A stretch of 33,956 nt of DNA from an uncultured Tissierellia bacterium (GCA_902489145.1 CABTYV010000009.1:1-33956), one strand, 5' to 3'; shown: positions 24,059-32,524, counted from the first letter of the stretch. Notes: generated from the sequence alone by a model not told the origin. Numbers and translations are program-made.

Positions 24059-25078
24059 ATGAATGAGCGCAAATATTTTATTTTAGCCGCTATTCTCAAG
24101 TCTTATCTGGAGGCAAAAGAGCCTCTGGGTTCCAGGACCCTGAAACGACTTTATAATATGGATGTTTCGGCGGCTACCATTCGAAATGAAATGAGCGATT
24201 TGGAGCTGATGGGTTATTTGGAAAAAACGCACGTATCCTCCGGTCGTGTTCCTTCTCAAAAGGCCTACCGCTGGTACGTCAACTCCTTAATGGAGCGGGG
24301 CCTGCCCAGGGAGCATGTGCCTCAGCTGGCAGATCGTCGGATATTAAGCCAGACCAATGACCCGAAAGACATTCTCCAAACGGCGCTCAGCCTCCTGAGC
24401 GATATTACAGGCATGACCGCTTTAGTCTACCTGCCCAGTCGAGAACAGGATATTTTGGAAAAATTGCGCTTCATTCCCTTATCCAACCATGAGCTCTTTC
24501 TGGTCATGGTTTTTGGGTCCAAGTTTGTTCAGACTGAACGCATTCATCTGCGAGGGACCTATCCAATGGAGCGATTTCACCGCAGCGAGGAGATTCTCTC
24601 CGCCCTTTTGGAGGGGAAAAAGCTTTCGGAGATGAATGCTTATTTTAAAAGCGGGATTTTTTCCGGGCAATACGTATCCGGCAACCTCATGAGCGAGCTC
24701 ATTCCCATCATTCGGGAAAGATTGGACCAGCAGCAGCGGGCACGCCTGAAGTTCGAGGGGCTGTTTAAATTGCTCAAGCGGCAGGAACGCAGTATAGAAG
24801 AAGCGATGGCTTTGATTTACAAGCTGCAAAATGATCCCGGCCTCTATGATTTTCTTCCCCATCTGCAGACGGACCGCTCCATGCAGGTGTTTATCGGGGA
24901 AGAAAACGAAGTGAAGTGGCTACGGGACTTTAGTCTGATTTTGGTACCCTACCGGGTCCAGGGCAATTTCATCGGTCAATTGGGCGTTATTGGCCCTGTG
25001 GGCATGGATTATCCAGTGATTATGCGGGATATCGCAAGGATTGGCCGGTATATCAATAGCATGACACTCAGAGAGTAG
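24059..25078 (+). CDS. hrcA: Heat-inducible transcription repressor HrcA
   Basis: 339 residues, standard. It binds CIRCE and represses groESL and the dnaK operon; GroEL keeps it active. N-terminal winged helix (SYLEAKEPLGSRTLKRLY, SAATIRNEMSDLE, SGRVPSQKAYRWYV), then the GAF-like dimerisation domain and a C-terminal IGQLGVIGPVGMDYP block. The ATG at 24059 is preceded by GGGGAAGGGAG at a rather long distance. First gene of hrcA-grpE-dnaK, so HrcA represses itself through two CIRCE copies. Confidence 0.97.
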   Translation: MNERKYFILAAILKSYLEAKEPLGSRTLKRLYNMDVSAATIRNEMSDLELMGYLEKTHVSSGRVPSQKAYRWYVNSLMERGLPREHVPQLADRRILSQTNDPKDILQTALSLLSDITGMTALVYLPSREQDILEKLRFIPLSNHELFLVMVFGSKFVQTERIHLRGTYPMERFHRSEEILSALLEGKKLSEMNAYFKSGIFSGQYVSGNLMSELIPIIRERLDQQQRARLKFEGLFKLLKRQERSIEEAMALIYKLQNDPGLYDFLPHLQTDRSMQVFIGEENEVKWLRDFSLILVPYRVQGNFIGQLGVIGPVGMDYPVIMRDIARIGRYINSMTLRE

Positions 25079-25102
25079 ACGTATTTTGGAAAGGAGGCCC
25101 TT

Positions 25103-25720
25103 GTGGCAGAGCAGAAGGAAAGAAAAAAGGTGCCGATAGAGGAGATGGAAAAGGAGTCCGATTGTGCTTCTTCTGAGCACCAGCAGGAGAAAAAAGAGAA
25201 AGACGACTTTGAAACGATTGAGGCAGAATTGGTGGAGGAAGCGGAGGAAGACCAAGAGGGCAAGCAGGAAGTAGCGAAAAAGAAAGAGGCACCCTCTGAG
25301 CCGGCCGCCATCAGTTCGGAACAGGATCGCCTCTTGCGGCTTCAGGCGGATTTCGCCAACTACAAGCGGCGAGCGGAAAAGGACCGACAGGACACCATCA
25401 AATATGCCAATGAAAAATTGTTGTTAGAGCTGATTGAGGTGGTCGATAATTTCCATTTGGCATTGGAAAGCGAAAAGGAAGAGGATGCCTTTTATAAGGG
25501 GATGACGCTGATTTTCAGCCAGCTTCAGAAGGTCCTGACCGATCATGGCGTAGAAGAGATCGCATCGGATGGAGCCGCTTTTGACCCCAATTTCCACGAT
25601 GCCGTACTCAGCGAGCCAAGCGAGGAGGTCCCTTCCGGTCATGTGATCGCCACGATGCGGCGCGGTTATACCCTAAACGGTCGCCTGATTCGCCCAGCGA
25701 TGGTGAAGGTGGCCCAGTAG
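25103..25720 (+). CDS. grpE: Nucleotide exchange factor GrpE
   Basis: 205 residues. Releases ADP from DnaK. It starts at GTG (25103) with AAAGGAGG 6 bases upstream. Residues 1 to about 65 are very acidic and probably disordered; a long coiled coil follows (DRLLRLQADFANYKRRAEKDR) and the beta-wing domain ends in SGHVIATMRRGYTLNGRLIRPAMVKVAQ, the GrpE signature. 24 bases after hrcA and 99 before dnaK. Confidence 0.97.
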   Translation: MAEQKERKKVPIEEMEKESDCASSEHQQEKKEKDDFETIEAELVEEAEEDQEGKQEVAKKKEAPSEPAAISSEQDRLLRLQADFANYKRRAEKDRQDTIKYANEKLLLELIEVVDNFHLALESEKEEDAFYKGMTLIFSQLQKVLTDHGVEEIASDGAAFDPNFHDAVLSEPSEEVPSGHVIATMRRGYTLNGRLIRPAMVKVAQ

Positions 25721-25745
25721 AGCGGATTAAACGATAGAACCAGTA

Positions 25746-25806
25746 GATGCAAGTAGTTTTTCTGCATCCATTGTGATGGAAGAATCAAATAGGGAAGGAT
25801 CAAATA
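25746..25806 (+). repeat. Leader between grpE and dnaK: small hairpin and 8-base direct repeat
   Basis: GATGCA (25746-25751) can pair with TGCATC (25763-25768). ATCAAATA occurs at 25784 and again at 25799, the second just before the dnaK ribosome binding site. No promoter or CIRCE is seen here, so dnaK depends on the hrcA promoter. Function unknown; possibly an mRNA processing or stability site. Confidence 0.35.
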
Positions 25807-25819
25807 AGGAGGTTTTACA

Positions 25820-27655
25820 ATGAGTAAGATTATTGGTATTGATTTAGGCACGACCAACTCGGCTGTTGCTGTAATGGAGGGTGGCTCTGCATCGATTATT
25901 CCGAATGCGGAAGGCAATCGCACCACCCCGTCGATCGTCGCTTTTTCAAAGGATGGGGAGCGTTTGGTGGGAGAGACGGCCAAGCGTCAGGCCATCATGA
26001 ACCCGGACCGGACCGTAGCCTCGATTAAGCGCGATATGGGGTCGGAGAAAAAGGTTACGATTGATGGCAAGGCCTATTCACCAGAAGAAATTTCGGCCAT
26101 GATTTTGCAGAAATTGAAGGCGGATACGGAAGCCTATTTAGGTGAGCCGGTGAAGGAAGCGGTCATTACTGTCCCTGCCTACTTTACAGACGCCCAACGG
26201 CAGGCGACCAAGGATGCCGGACGGATTGCCGGCCTTGAGGTCAAGCGGATCATCAACGAGCCGACGGCTGCCGCACTGGCCTACGGGGCAGACAAGGAAA
26301 CGGATCAGTCCAAAATCATGGTCTACGATTTGGGCGGTGGCACCTTCGATGTTTCCGTTCTTGAGGTAGGCGATGGTGTGTTCGAAGTTTTGGCCACACG
26401 GGGCAACAACCGCCTGGGCGGCGATGACTTCGACTGGAAATTGATGAATTATATCAATGATGATTTCAAGAAGGAGCACGGGGTGGACCTGCTCAAGGAT
26501 CCAACCAGCGAGCAGCGTTTAAAGGATGCGGCTGAAAAAGCGAAGAAGGAGCTTTCCTCCTCCATGACCACCAACATCAACCTGCCCTTCATCACGGCTG
26601 TGAGTGGCCAACCGGTCCACTTGAATATGGATCTTTCTCGTGCTAAGTTTGATGAATTGACCAGGGATTTGGTCAAGAAGACCGAACAACCGGTGATCGA
26701 TGCCTTAAAGGATGCAGGCATCTCCGCTTCCGACCTGAACAAGGTGCTGCTGGTGGGTGGCTCTACCCGGATCCCGGCGGTCCAGGAGTCGGTGAAACGG
26801 CTGACCGGCAAGGATCCCCAAAAAGACATCAACCCTGATGAGTGCGTCGCTTTGGGCGCAGCCATCCAGGGCGGCGTATTAACCGGTGAAGTGAAGGATC
26901 TCCTGCTTTTGGATGTGACGCCTCTGAGCCTTGGCTTGGAGACCTTGGGCGGGGTGATGACGGTTCTGATTCCTCGAAACACCACCATCCCGACTAAGAA
27001 GAGCCAGGTCTTTACGACCGCGGCGGACAACCAGACCTCGGTCGATATCCATGTGCTGCAGGGCGAGCGTGAGTTTGCCAACGACAACACGACCCTGGGT
27101 CGCTTCCAGCTCTCAGGCATTCCACCGGCACAAAGAGGCATCCCCAAGATCGAGGTCACCTTTGATATTGATGCCAACGGGATTGTCAATGTATCGGCGA
27201 AGGATCAGGGGACGGGCAAGGAACAGAAGATTACCATTACCTCTTCGACCAATTTAAGCGAAGAGGAGATCGATCGCCGCGTCAAGGAAGCCGAACAGTT
27301 TGAGCAGGAGGACCGGAAGCGCAAGGAAGGCGTTGAAGCCAAAAACCAGGCGGAGTCCTTGATCTATCAGACGGAAAACACCTTGAAGGAGCTGGGCGAT
27401 AAGGTCAGCGAGGATGAGAAAAAACGGGTGGAGGATCTGATCGCGCAATTGAAGACGGCGAAGGAAGGCGATCAGGTGGAGGAAATAAAGTCGAAGAGCG
27501 ATGCCCTGTTAAATGAGCTGAACAGCCTCTCCCAGAAGCTCTACCAGCAGGCTGGCGGAGCGACTCAGGAGAGCACTGCAGGCCAGACGTCTGCAAAAGA
27601 CGGCGACGATGTGGTCGATGCGGACTATGAAGTGGTCGATGACGACGAGGAATAA
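25820..27655 (+). CDS. dnaK: Chaperone DnaK (Hsp70)
   Basis: 611 residues, normal size. ATP-driven peptide-binding chaperone in the cytoplasm. N-terminal ATPase: GIDLGTTNSAVAVMEGG, NEPTAAALAYG, YDLGGGTFDVSVLEV and VGGSTRIPAVQ; then the linker KDLLLLDVTPLSLG, the substrate-binding beta domain, the helical lid and an acidic tail (DADYEVVDDDEE). AAGGAGG before the ATG. Third gene of the HrcA operon, followed by a strong terminator, so dnaJ is outside the operon. Confidence 0.98.
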   Translation: MSKIIGIDLGTTNSAVAVMEGGSASIIPNAEGNRTTPSIVAFSKDGERLVGETAKRQAIMNPDRTVASIKRDMGSEKKVTIDGKAYSPEEISAMILQKLKADTEAYLGEPVKEAVITVPAYFTDAQRQATKDAGRIAGLEVKRIINEPTAAALAYGADKETDQSKIMVYDLGGGTFDVSVLEVGDGVFEVLATRGNNRLGGDDFDWKLMNYINDDFKKEHGVDLLKDPTSEQRLKDAAEKAKKELSSSMTTNINLPFITAVSGQPVHLNMDLSRAKFDELTRDLVKKTEQPVIDALKDAGISASDLNKVLLVGGSTRIPAVQESVKRLTGKDPQKDINPDECVALGAAIQGGVLTGEVKDLLLLDVTPLSLGLETLGGVMTVLIPRNTTIPTKKSQVFTTAADNQTSVDIHVLQGEREFANDNTTLGRFQLSGIPPAQRGIPKIEVTFDIDANGIVNVSAKDQGTGKEQKITITSSTNLSEEEIDRRVKEAEQFEQEDRKRKEGVEAKNQAESLIYQTENTLKELGDKVSEDEKKRVEDLIAQLKTAKEGDQVEEIKSKSDALLNELNSLSQKLYQQAGGATQESTAGQTSAKDGDDVVDADYEVVDDDEE

Positions 27656-27693
27656 TCGGTCCGCTCAGGTCCCTGGGCTGTAGAGGATGAGGG

Positions 27694-27724
27694 AAGACCG
27701 GAGCTTTATGCTTCGGTCTTTTTC
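27694..27724 (+). terminator. Intrinsic terminator between dnaK and dnaJ
   Basis: An 11-base-pair stem with one G-T pair (27694-27704 with 27710-27720), loop TTTAT, then TTTT. It closes the hrcA-grpE-dnaK operon. Confidence 0.85.
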
Positions 27725-27732
27725 TCGTCTGC

Positions 27733-27761
27733 TTGTCGGAAGGGGATGGATCCCTTATAAT
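27733..27761 (+). promoter_or_regulatory. Sigma-A promoter of the dnaJ unit
   Basis: TTGTCG (27733-27738), 17-base spacer, perfect TATAAT (27756-27761), 34 bases before the dnaJ start. No CIRCE is visible around it. Confidence 0.8.
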
Positions 27762-27794
27762 GAACCAATATGATTTTTTGAAAGGAGTGCTCGC

Positions 27795-28925
27795 TTGAAA
27801 GATCCCTACCAGGTGCTGGGTGTGGAGGTGCACGCCAGCAAGACAGAAATTAAGAAAGCCTACCGCAGCCGAGCCAAAAAATACCATCCCGACTTGAATC
27901 CGGGTAATGAAGAAGCGGCTGAAAAATTTAAAGAACTCTCCTCCGCCTATGACATTCTCCAGGACGACGAAAAAAGAGCCCTTTATGATCGCTATGGGGC
28001 AGCCGCATTTGAAAATGGCGGCCCCGGTCAATCAAGCGGCTTTGGTGGGTTCGGCTTTGATCCCAACGACATCTTTGGAGACCTTTTCTCCGACTTGTTT
28101 GGCCGAGGGGGGCAGAGTGCAAGACGAAATCCCAATGCGCCACAGGTTGGGGAGGATATCCGCGTGGAGGTCCGGCTGAGCTTTCGGGAAGCCTGTTTTG
28201 GCACCACCAAAACCATCCGGATCAAGCGCTACCGCACGTGTGATGACTGTCACGGAAACGGCGCAGCGTCGGGGAGTGAAAAAAGAACCTGTCCCCAGTG
28301 TCACGGCAGCGGGGTCAGCAATCAGGAGGTGCGTACGCCCTTTGGCCGGATGATCAATCAGACCACCTGTCCCCGTTGCCATGGGGATGGTTATTTAATT
28401 GATCGTCCCTGTCCGTCCTGTCATGGGGAAGGACGATTGCTCAAGGAAGCCTCGCTCAAGCTTACGGTACCAGCGGGGGTGGATGACGGAAATATCCTGC
28501 CCCTCCGCGGGGAAGGGCATCAGGGGATCAATGGAGGCGCTGCGGGCGACGTCTATGTGATCTTTAGCGTGACGGCCTCCGATCTCTTTAAACGCTCCGG
28601 GTCCGACCTGTATTTGGACCTGCCCATCTCCTTTGCCCAGGCGGCGCTCGGAGACCAGATTGAGGTGCCCTGCCTGGAAGGAAAGAAGACCTTTGATCTC
28701 CCTAAGGGGACCCAGACCGGCGCCGAATTTATCTTGCCGGGGGAGGGAGTGGTCCATGTGCGCTCGGGTAAAAAGGGCGACCTGTATTTTCGCGTGCACA
28801 TTCAAACGCCCACCCATCTCAATCGAGCGCAGGAGGAAGCCCTTCGCGCCTTCCAAACGAGCATGGGGGAGGCGAGTGAAGCACAGGAAAGCTTTTGGGA
28901 TAAAGTAAAGGACTTCTTTGACTGA
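27795..28925 (+). CDS. dnaJ: Chaperone DnaJ (Hsp40)
   Basis: 376 residues, type I DnaJ. It delivers clients to DnaK and triggers its ATPase. J domain with HPD in YHPDLNPG (about residues 33-40), Gly/Phe-rich linker, four CxxCxGxG zinc repeats (CDDCHGNG, CPQCHGSG, CPRCHGDG, CPSCHGEG), then the C-terminal barrels. It starts at TTG 27795 with AAAGGAG 7 bases upstream and no alternative ATG. It has its own promoter, apart from the HrcA operon, and overlaps prmA. Confidence 0.97.
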   Translation: MKDPYQVLGVEVHASKTEIKKAYRSRAKKYHPDLNPGNEEAAEKFKELSSAYDILQDDEKRALYDRYGAAAFENGGPGQSSGFGGFGFDPNDIFGDLFSDLFGRGGQSARRNPNAPQVGEDIRVEVRLSFREACFGTTKTIRIKRYRTCDDCHGNGAASGSEKRTCPQCHGSGVSNQEVRTPFGRMINQTTCPRCHGDGYLIDRPCPSCHGEGRLLKEASLKLTVPAGVDDGNILPLRGEGHQGINGGAAGDVYVIFSVTASDLFKRSGSDLYLDLPISFAQAALGDQIEVPCLEGKKTFDLPKGTQTGAEFILPGEGVVHVRSGKKGDLYFRVHIQTPTHLNRAQEEALRAFQTSMGEASEAQESFWDKVKDFFD

Positions 28926-29895
28926 TATGAAAAATGCACGCTATCCATCTTTATTGGTGATCTATCCAAAAGAAATTGAGGAGGAGATGGAGCCTTTTCT
29001 CCTCTTTTCCGGCACCATTGGCAGTGAGCTGATGGACCCGGAGAGCTTGCGCCAGGCGGAGCAAACGGGGCCGGAGTGGGCCCTGTACGATGCGGCGGAG
29101 CTTCACCGGGCCCAGGAAGCGGAGCTGGGCCGCACCCTGAAAGAAGGTATGGCAGCCCAACGACTCTTTTTTGATTCCAATAGAGAAGGTCGGGCCCAAA
29201 TGAATCTGCTTGTCCAGCGGCTTCAGGGTCCATTTCAAGGGCGGCTGGAAATCATAGAAGAAGCCCCTGTGGATAATAGCCACTGGAATGAGCAGTGGCG
29301 CTCCTTCTATCGGCCAATTTTGATCGATGACCAGCTCCGGATTTTGCCGTCATGGGAGGCAGTGCCGGAGGACGGCCTTCGAACGATCCGCATCGAACCG
29401 GGCATGGCTTTTGGGACGGGCACCCATGAAACGACGTCCCTCTGCCTGCGCCTGCTCCTTCAGCAAAATCTGGTGGACTGCCGTCTGCTGGATCTGGGCA
29501 CGGGATCTGGCATTCTTTCGATTTTTGCCAAGATGGCCGGCGCCGCTTCGGTGATGGCAACCGATATCGACGAGGATGCCCTGAAAACGGCTCGGGCCAA
29601 TGCCGCGCTTAATGGCCAACAGGAGATTGATTTTCGTCATTCCGACCTTATGGAGGAGGTGGAGGGGGACTTTGACTTCATCGTAGCCAACCTGCTTCTG
29701 CCCCTGGTCAAACGCCTGCTTCCGGCTTTGCCGGAGCGGCTGAAAGCAGGGGGGCGCCTCCTGCTTTCGGGTCTTTTAGTCAATCAGCTGGAGGAGGTCC
29801 AGCGACTGGCAAAATTGGTCGGCCTAAGCGAAACGGCGCGCCTGACGGACGGCGAGTGGGGGGCTCTTCTTTTCAAGGAGAGCGTCCATTCCTAA
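28918..29895 (+). CDS. prmA: Ribosomal protein L11 methyltransferase
   Basis: 325 residues from TTG 28918 (AAAGGA 5 bases upstream, 8-base overlap with dnaJ); an ATG at 28927 is the alternative. SAM-dependent enzyme that trimethylates L11. Rossmann-fold motif I LLDLGTGSGILSIFAKMAG, motif II ATDIDEDALKTARANAALNG, catalytic NLLLPL, and the upstream FGTGTHETTSLCLRLL typical of PrmA. The N-terminal 110 residues are the L11-binding domain. The gene after dnaJ in most Bacillota; the rsmE gene that usually follows is missing here. Confidence 0.95.
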   Translation: MTDMKNARYPSLLVIYPKEIEEEMEPFLLFSGTIGSELMDPESLRQAEQTGPEWALYDAAELHRAQEAELGRTLKEGMAAQRLFFDSNREGRAQMNLLVQRLQGPFQGRLEIIEEAPVDNSHWNEQWRSFYRPILIDDQLRILPSWEAVPEDGLRTIRIEPGMAFGTGTHETTSLCLRLLLQQNLVDCRLLDLGTGSGILSIFAKMAGAASVMATDIDEDALKTARANAALNGQQEIDFRHSDLMEEVEGDFDFIVANLLLPLVKRLLPALPERLKAGGRLLLSGLLVNQLEEVQRLAKLVGLSETARLTDGEWGALLFKESVHS

Positions 29896-29909
29896 AGAAG
29901 GAGGTTGAC

Positions 29910-31229
29910 TTGAAAAGGGTTGCTTTTTACACCTTGGGCTGTAAGGTCAATCAATATGAGTCGGAAGCGATGGAGGAGCTGTTTTTGCAGGCGGGCTATC
30001 AATTGGCCCGGGCAGATGAGCCTGTTGATGTTTTTGTGGTCAATACCTGTACGGTCACCCACGTCTCTGATGCCAAATGTCGGCAGGCCATTCGACGGGT
30101 GAAGCGGCAGAACCCCTTGGCTGTGATTGCTGTGGTAGGCTGCTATGTCCAGGTGGCCGCCAAACGCGTGCGCGCCATGGAGGGCGTTGATATCCTGATT
30201 GGCACAAAGGGGCGAGGTCATATCGTAGAGGATGTGGAAGCCTTTCTTGCGGAGGGCAAGCCCATTGTGCGGATTCCGGATCTGAAGGAGGAGGTCGCCT
30301 TTGATTCGCTCTCGATTTCCCGCGAGCTTTCTACGACCCGGGCTGCTGTAAAAATCCAGGAGGGCTGCGATATGTATTGCAGCTACTGCATCATCCCCTA
30401 TGCGCGGGGCCCGATTGCGTCTCGTTCCCAGGACGAGATCCTGGAGGAGGTGAAGCGCCTGCTGGCGCACGGGATCCAGGAAATCGTCCTGACCGGCATT
30501 CACGTGGCCTCTTATGGAAAGGAAGCGGGACGCGGGGAGGACCTGGTTGACCTGGTCGAAGCCCTCTCCGTCCTTCCGGGCTTAGCCCGCATCCGCCTCT
30601 CTTCGATTGAACCGCGCTGGGTCAATGAAGAGAAGCTGATTCGAATGCGGGACTGCGGGAAGCTTTGCGACCACTTCCATCTTTCGCTCCAGTCGGGATC
30701 GGATGCCGTGCTTCGCGCCATGAACCGAAAATATGACCAGGCCCTTTATGCTGAAAAATTGGCCACCATCCGATCCATTTTTCCATCAGCCGGCTTGACC
30801 ACCGATGTCATCGTCGGCTTTCCAGGAGAGCGCGAATCGGATTTTCAGGCAACGCTTGATTTTTGCCAGGCGATGGCTTTTTCGAAGATTCACATTTTTC
30901 CCTATTCGCCCCGTCAGGGGACCCCGGCCGCCCTCTTTCAGGGTCAAGTGGATCCCGCGGTAAAAAAGGAGCGGGCCCAGCGCTTAGCTCAGCTGGAAAG
31001 AAAGCTTCGTCATGATTTTATGGATGGGTCGGTTGGCCAGCCGGTGGACGTCCTTTTTGAAGAAGGAGCGGATCCGACGCTGATGTATGGCTATACCAGT
31101 AATTATTTGAGGGTTCAGGCGCCGAGAGATGAAAATCGGGTAAATAGGATCATGAGTGGAAGAATTACGGGAAGAGTCGGCGAGATTTTGACCTTTCAAG
31201 CCGATTCAGAAGGAGGGAACCATGTCTGA
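29910..31229 (+). CDS. mtaB: tRNA (N6-L-threonylcarbamoyladenosine(37)-C2)-methylthiotransferase MtaB
   Basis: 439 residues from TTG 29910, with AAGGAGG 6 bases upstream; the frame continues upstream into prmA. Radical SAM enzyme that converts t6A37 to ms2t6A37. N-terminal methylthiotransferase domain with three cluster cysteines (TLGCKVNQYE, VNTCTVTH, VVGCYVQ), then the radical SAM cluster in GCDMYCSYCIIPYARGP, and a C-terminal TRAM domain. The methionine-rich variants MiaB and RimO differ in these motifs; TLGCKVNQYE is the MtaB form. 14 bases after prmA and overlapping hinT by 8. Confidence 0.95.
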   Translation: MKRVAFYTLGCKVNQYESEAMEELFLQAGYQLARADEPVDVFVVNTCTVTHVSDAKCRQAIRRVKRQNPLAVIAVVGCYVQVAAKRVRAMEGVDILIGTKGRGHIVEDVEAFLAEGKPIVRIPDLKEEVAFDSLSISRELSTTRAAVKIQEGCDMYCSYCIIPYARGPIASRSQDEILEEVKRLLAHGIQEIVLTGIHVASYGKEAGRGEDLVDLVEALSVLPGLARIRLSSIEPRWVNEEKLIRMRDCGKLCDHFHLSLQSGSDAVLRAMNRKYDQALYAEKLATIRSIFPSAGLTTDVIVGFPGERESDFQATLDFCQAMAFSKIHIFPYSPRQGTPAALFQGQVDPAVKKERAQRLAQLERKLRHDFMDGSVGQPVDVLFEEGADPTLMYGYTSNYLRVQAPRDENRVNRIMSGRITGRVGEILTFQADSEGGNHV

Positions 31230-31575
31230 TTGCATTTTTTGTAAGCTCGCCCAAAAAGAGCTCCCAACTGAGGTCGTTTATGAGGATGATGTCGTATTTG
31301 CCTTTCGGGATGCCCATCCCGCGGCGAAGATCCATTATCTATTCATTCCCAAGCTTCATGTCGCTTCGCTCAATGACCTGAGTGATCCATCCATCATCAG
31401 TCACATTTTTTCGGCCATTCAAAAGCTGGCAAAGGAAGAAGGCTTTGCGGAAAGTGGCTACCGGATTGTGACCAACTGTGGCGCAGACGGTGGACAGACC
31501 ATCGGCCATCTCCATTTCCATGTCCTGGCGGGTGAGCCAATTCGTTTCCCAGGCTTCGATGAAGAAGCAGAATAA
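31222..31575 (+). CDS. hinT: HIT-family purine nucleoside phosphoramidase (HinT)
   Basis: 117 residues. Starts MSDCIFCKLAQKELPTEVVYEDD and has the histidine triad GHLHFHVLAGEP near the C-terminus, the Hint-branch pattern, which cleaves adenylated amino-group substrates in the cytoplasm. AGGAGG precedes the ATG, inside the end of mtaB. The position between mtaB and rpsU is conserved in Bacillota. Confidence 0.95.
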   Translation: MSDCIFCKLAQKELPTEVVYEDDVVFAFRDAHPAAKIHYLFIPKLHVASLNDLSDPSIISHIFSAIQKLAKEEGFAESGYRIVTNCGADGGQTIGHLHFHVLAGEPIRFPGFDEEAE

Positions 31576-31587
31576 AGGAGGAGCAGG

Positions 31588-32178
31588 ATGAAGGTAAAAA
31601 AGATCGGCATCGGCCTATTATTGTCCTTGTCGCTTTCTCTGGTGGCCTGTGGCCCCACCGTGGAGGCACCTGGTGATCATTCGAACGCATCGGAGTCGGT
31701 AGAGTCAGTGGCAAGCCAATCCTCCCAACCGGCCTCAGAAAATCATTCAGAAGCATCTTCCGAGCCTTCTGCTTCGCAAGCACGCTTAAGCGACCAGGAA
31801 GAGCAGGAGCTCCATGACTTGGTCAAGCAGGTACAGAGCATTCCCGTGGGCAGCGCTGGCGCTACCTTGCACACCTATGAGGTCTTTACGCATATGGCCA
31901 ATGATTTTGCTTTTTATAAAGAAAAATCTGAAGCAAGCAAGCAGTTTTTAGCAAAAACAGCCAAGGAGCTGCCTCGTGAGGAGGATTTAGGCGCCCAGTT
32001 GGATGCGATGTTCTATGCGGTCCTTCAAATGGACGAAAATTTGGATGCCATGAAAAAACAGGTTCAGGATGCGGGGGTCCAGTTAGATCCAAAGTTGGGA
32101 CGCGGCGAAATGGAAGCCATGCTACGGGCCATTGCCACGGGCGCAGGTTTGCAGTGGGATCCGAAGGAAATGAAGTAA
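31588..32178 (+). CDS. Lipoprotein of unknown function
   Basis: 196 residues, AAAGGAGGAG before the ATG. A signal peptide (residues 1-20, KKIGIGLLLSLSLSLVA) ends in the lipobox LVAC with Cys21 as the lipidated residue, so the protein is exported and anchored on the outer face. Residues about 25-70 are a Ser/Glu/Ala-rich linker (a low-complexity stretch of SESVESVASQSSQ type). The C-terminal 125 residues are mostly helical, with no family I recognise. 12 bases after hinT, so part of the dnaJ-prmA-mtaB-hinT run; it is the odd member in this otherwise housekeeping unit. No terminator is seen before the rpsU promoter. Confidence 0.85.
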   Translation: MKVKKIGIGLLLSLSLSLVACGPTVEAPGDHSNASESVESVASQSSQPASENHSEASSEPSASQARLSDQEEQELHDLVKQVQSIPVGSAGATLHTYEVFTHMANDFAFYKEKSEASKQFLAKTAKELPREEDLGAQLDAMFYAVLQMDENLDAMKKQVQDAGVQLDPKLGRGEMEAMLRAIATGAGLQWDPKEMK

Positions 32179-32183
32179 GCTTC

Positions 32184-32212
32184 TTGCACGAATCGAAAAG
32201 TCGGGGTATAAT
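32184..32212 (+). promoter_or_regulatory. Sigma-A promoter of rpsU
   Basis: TTGCAC (32184-32189), 17-base spacer, TATAAT (32207-32212), about 37 bases before the start codon. Confidence 0.9.
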
Positions 32213-32248
32213 ATTTTGTATTAATTTGACTCCGAGGGGGTGAGGATT

Positions 32249-32428
32249 TTGCCAGAGATTCGTGTAGGAGAGAATGAATCGATTGAAAGTGCATTAAAAC
32301 GATTCAAACGCTCTTGTGCACGCGCCGGTACTTTAGCAGAATATCGCAAGCGCGAGCACTACGAAAAGCCGTCTGTCAAGCGGAAGAAGAAAAATGACGC
32401 GGCGCGTCGTAAGAATAGAAGTAAATAG
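32249..32428 (+). CDS. rpsU: 30S ribosomal protein S21
   Basis: 59 residues, the usual size. Starts PEIRVGENESIESALKRFKR after the initiator and ends in a Lys/Arg-rich tail (RKKKNDAARRKNRSK). S21 joins the 30S platform and helps initiation. The TTG at 32249 is chosen because GGGGGTGAGG lies at the right distance and the protein then begins like its relatives; an in-frame GTG at 32240 is inside this site. Single-gene unit with a strong promoter and terminator. Confidence 0.96.
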   Translation: MPEIRVGENESIESALKRFKRSCARAGTLAEYRKREHYEKPSVKRKKKNDAARRKNRSK

Positions 32429-32447
32429 TGCCTTTGAAATGCCTATG

Positions 32448-32477
32448 ACAGCTCGGAGCGAGGGTTCGTCCGGCTGT
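32448..32477 (+). repeat. Hairpin between rpsU and its terminator
   Basis: ACAGC-t-CGGA (32448-32457) pairs with TCCG-GCTGT (32469-32477), one bulged T, 11-base loop. No T tract follows; the true terminator hairpin begins 6 bases later. Confidence 0.5.
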
Positions 32478-32480
32478 AGG

Positions 32481-32524
32481 AGGACCGGGTTTAGTGGAAG
32501 TGTCACGGGACCCGGTCTTTTTTT
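32481..32524 (+). terminator. Intrinsic terminator after rpsU
   Basis: GACCGGGT (32483-32490) pairs with ACCCGGTC (32510-32517); the loop of 19 bases is long. Seven T residues follow. Confidence 0.85.

Noticed and set aside
26449..27189. Minus-strand frame of about 246 codons inside dnaK.
   Set aside because: Shadow of dnaK; Ser/Val-rich composition arises from the opposite-strand codons.
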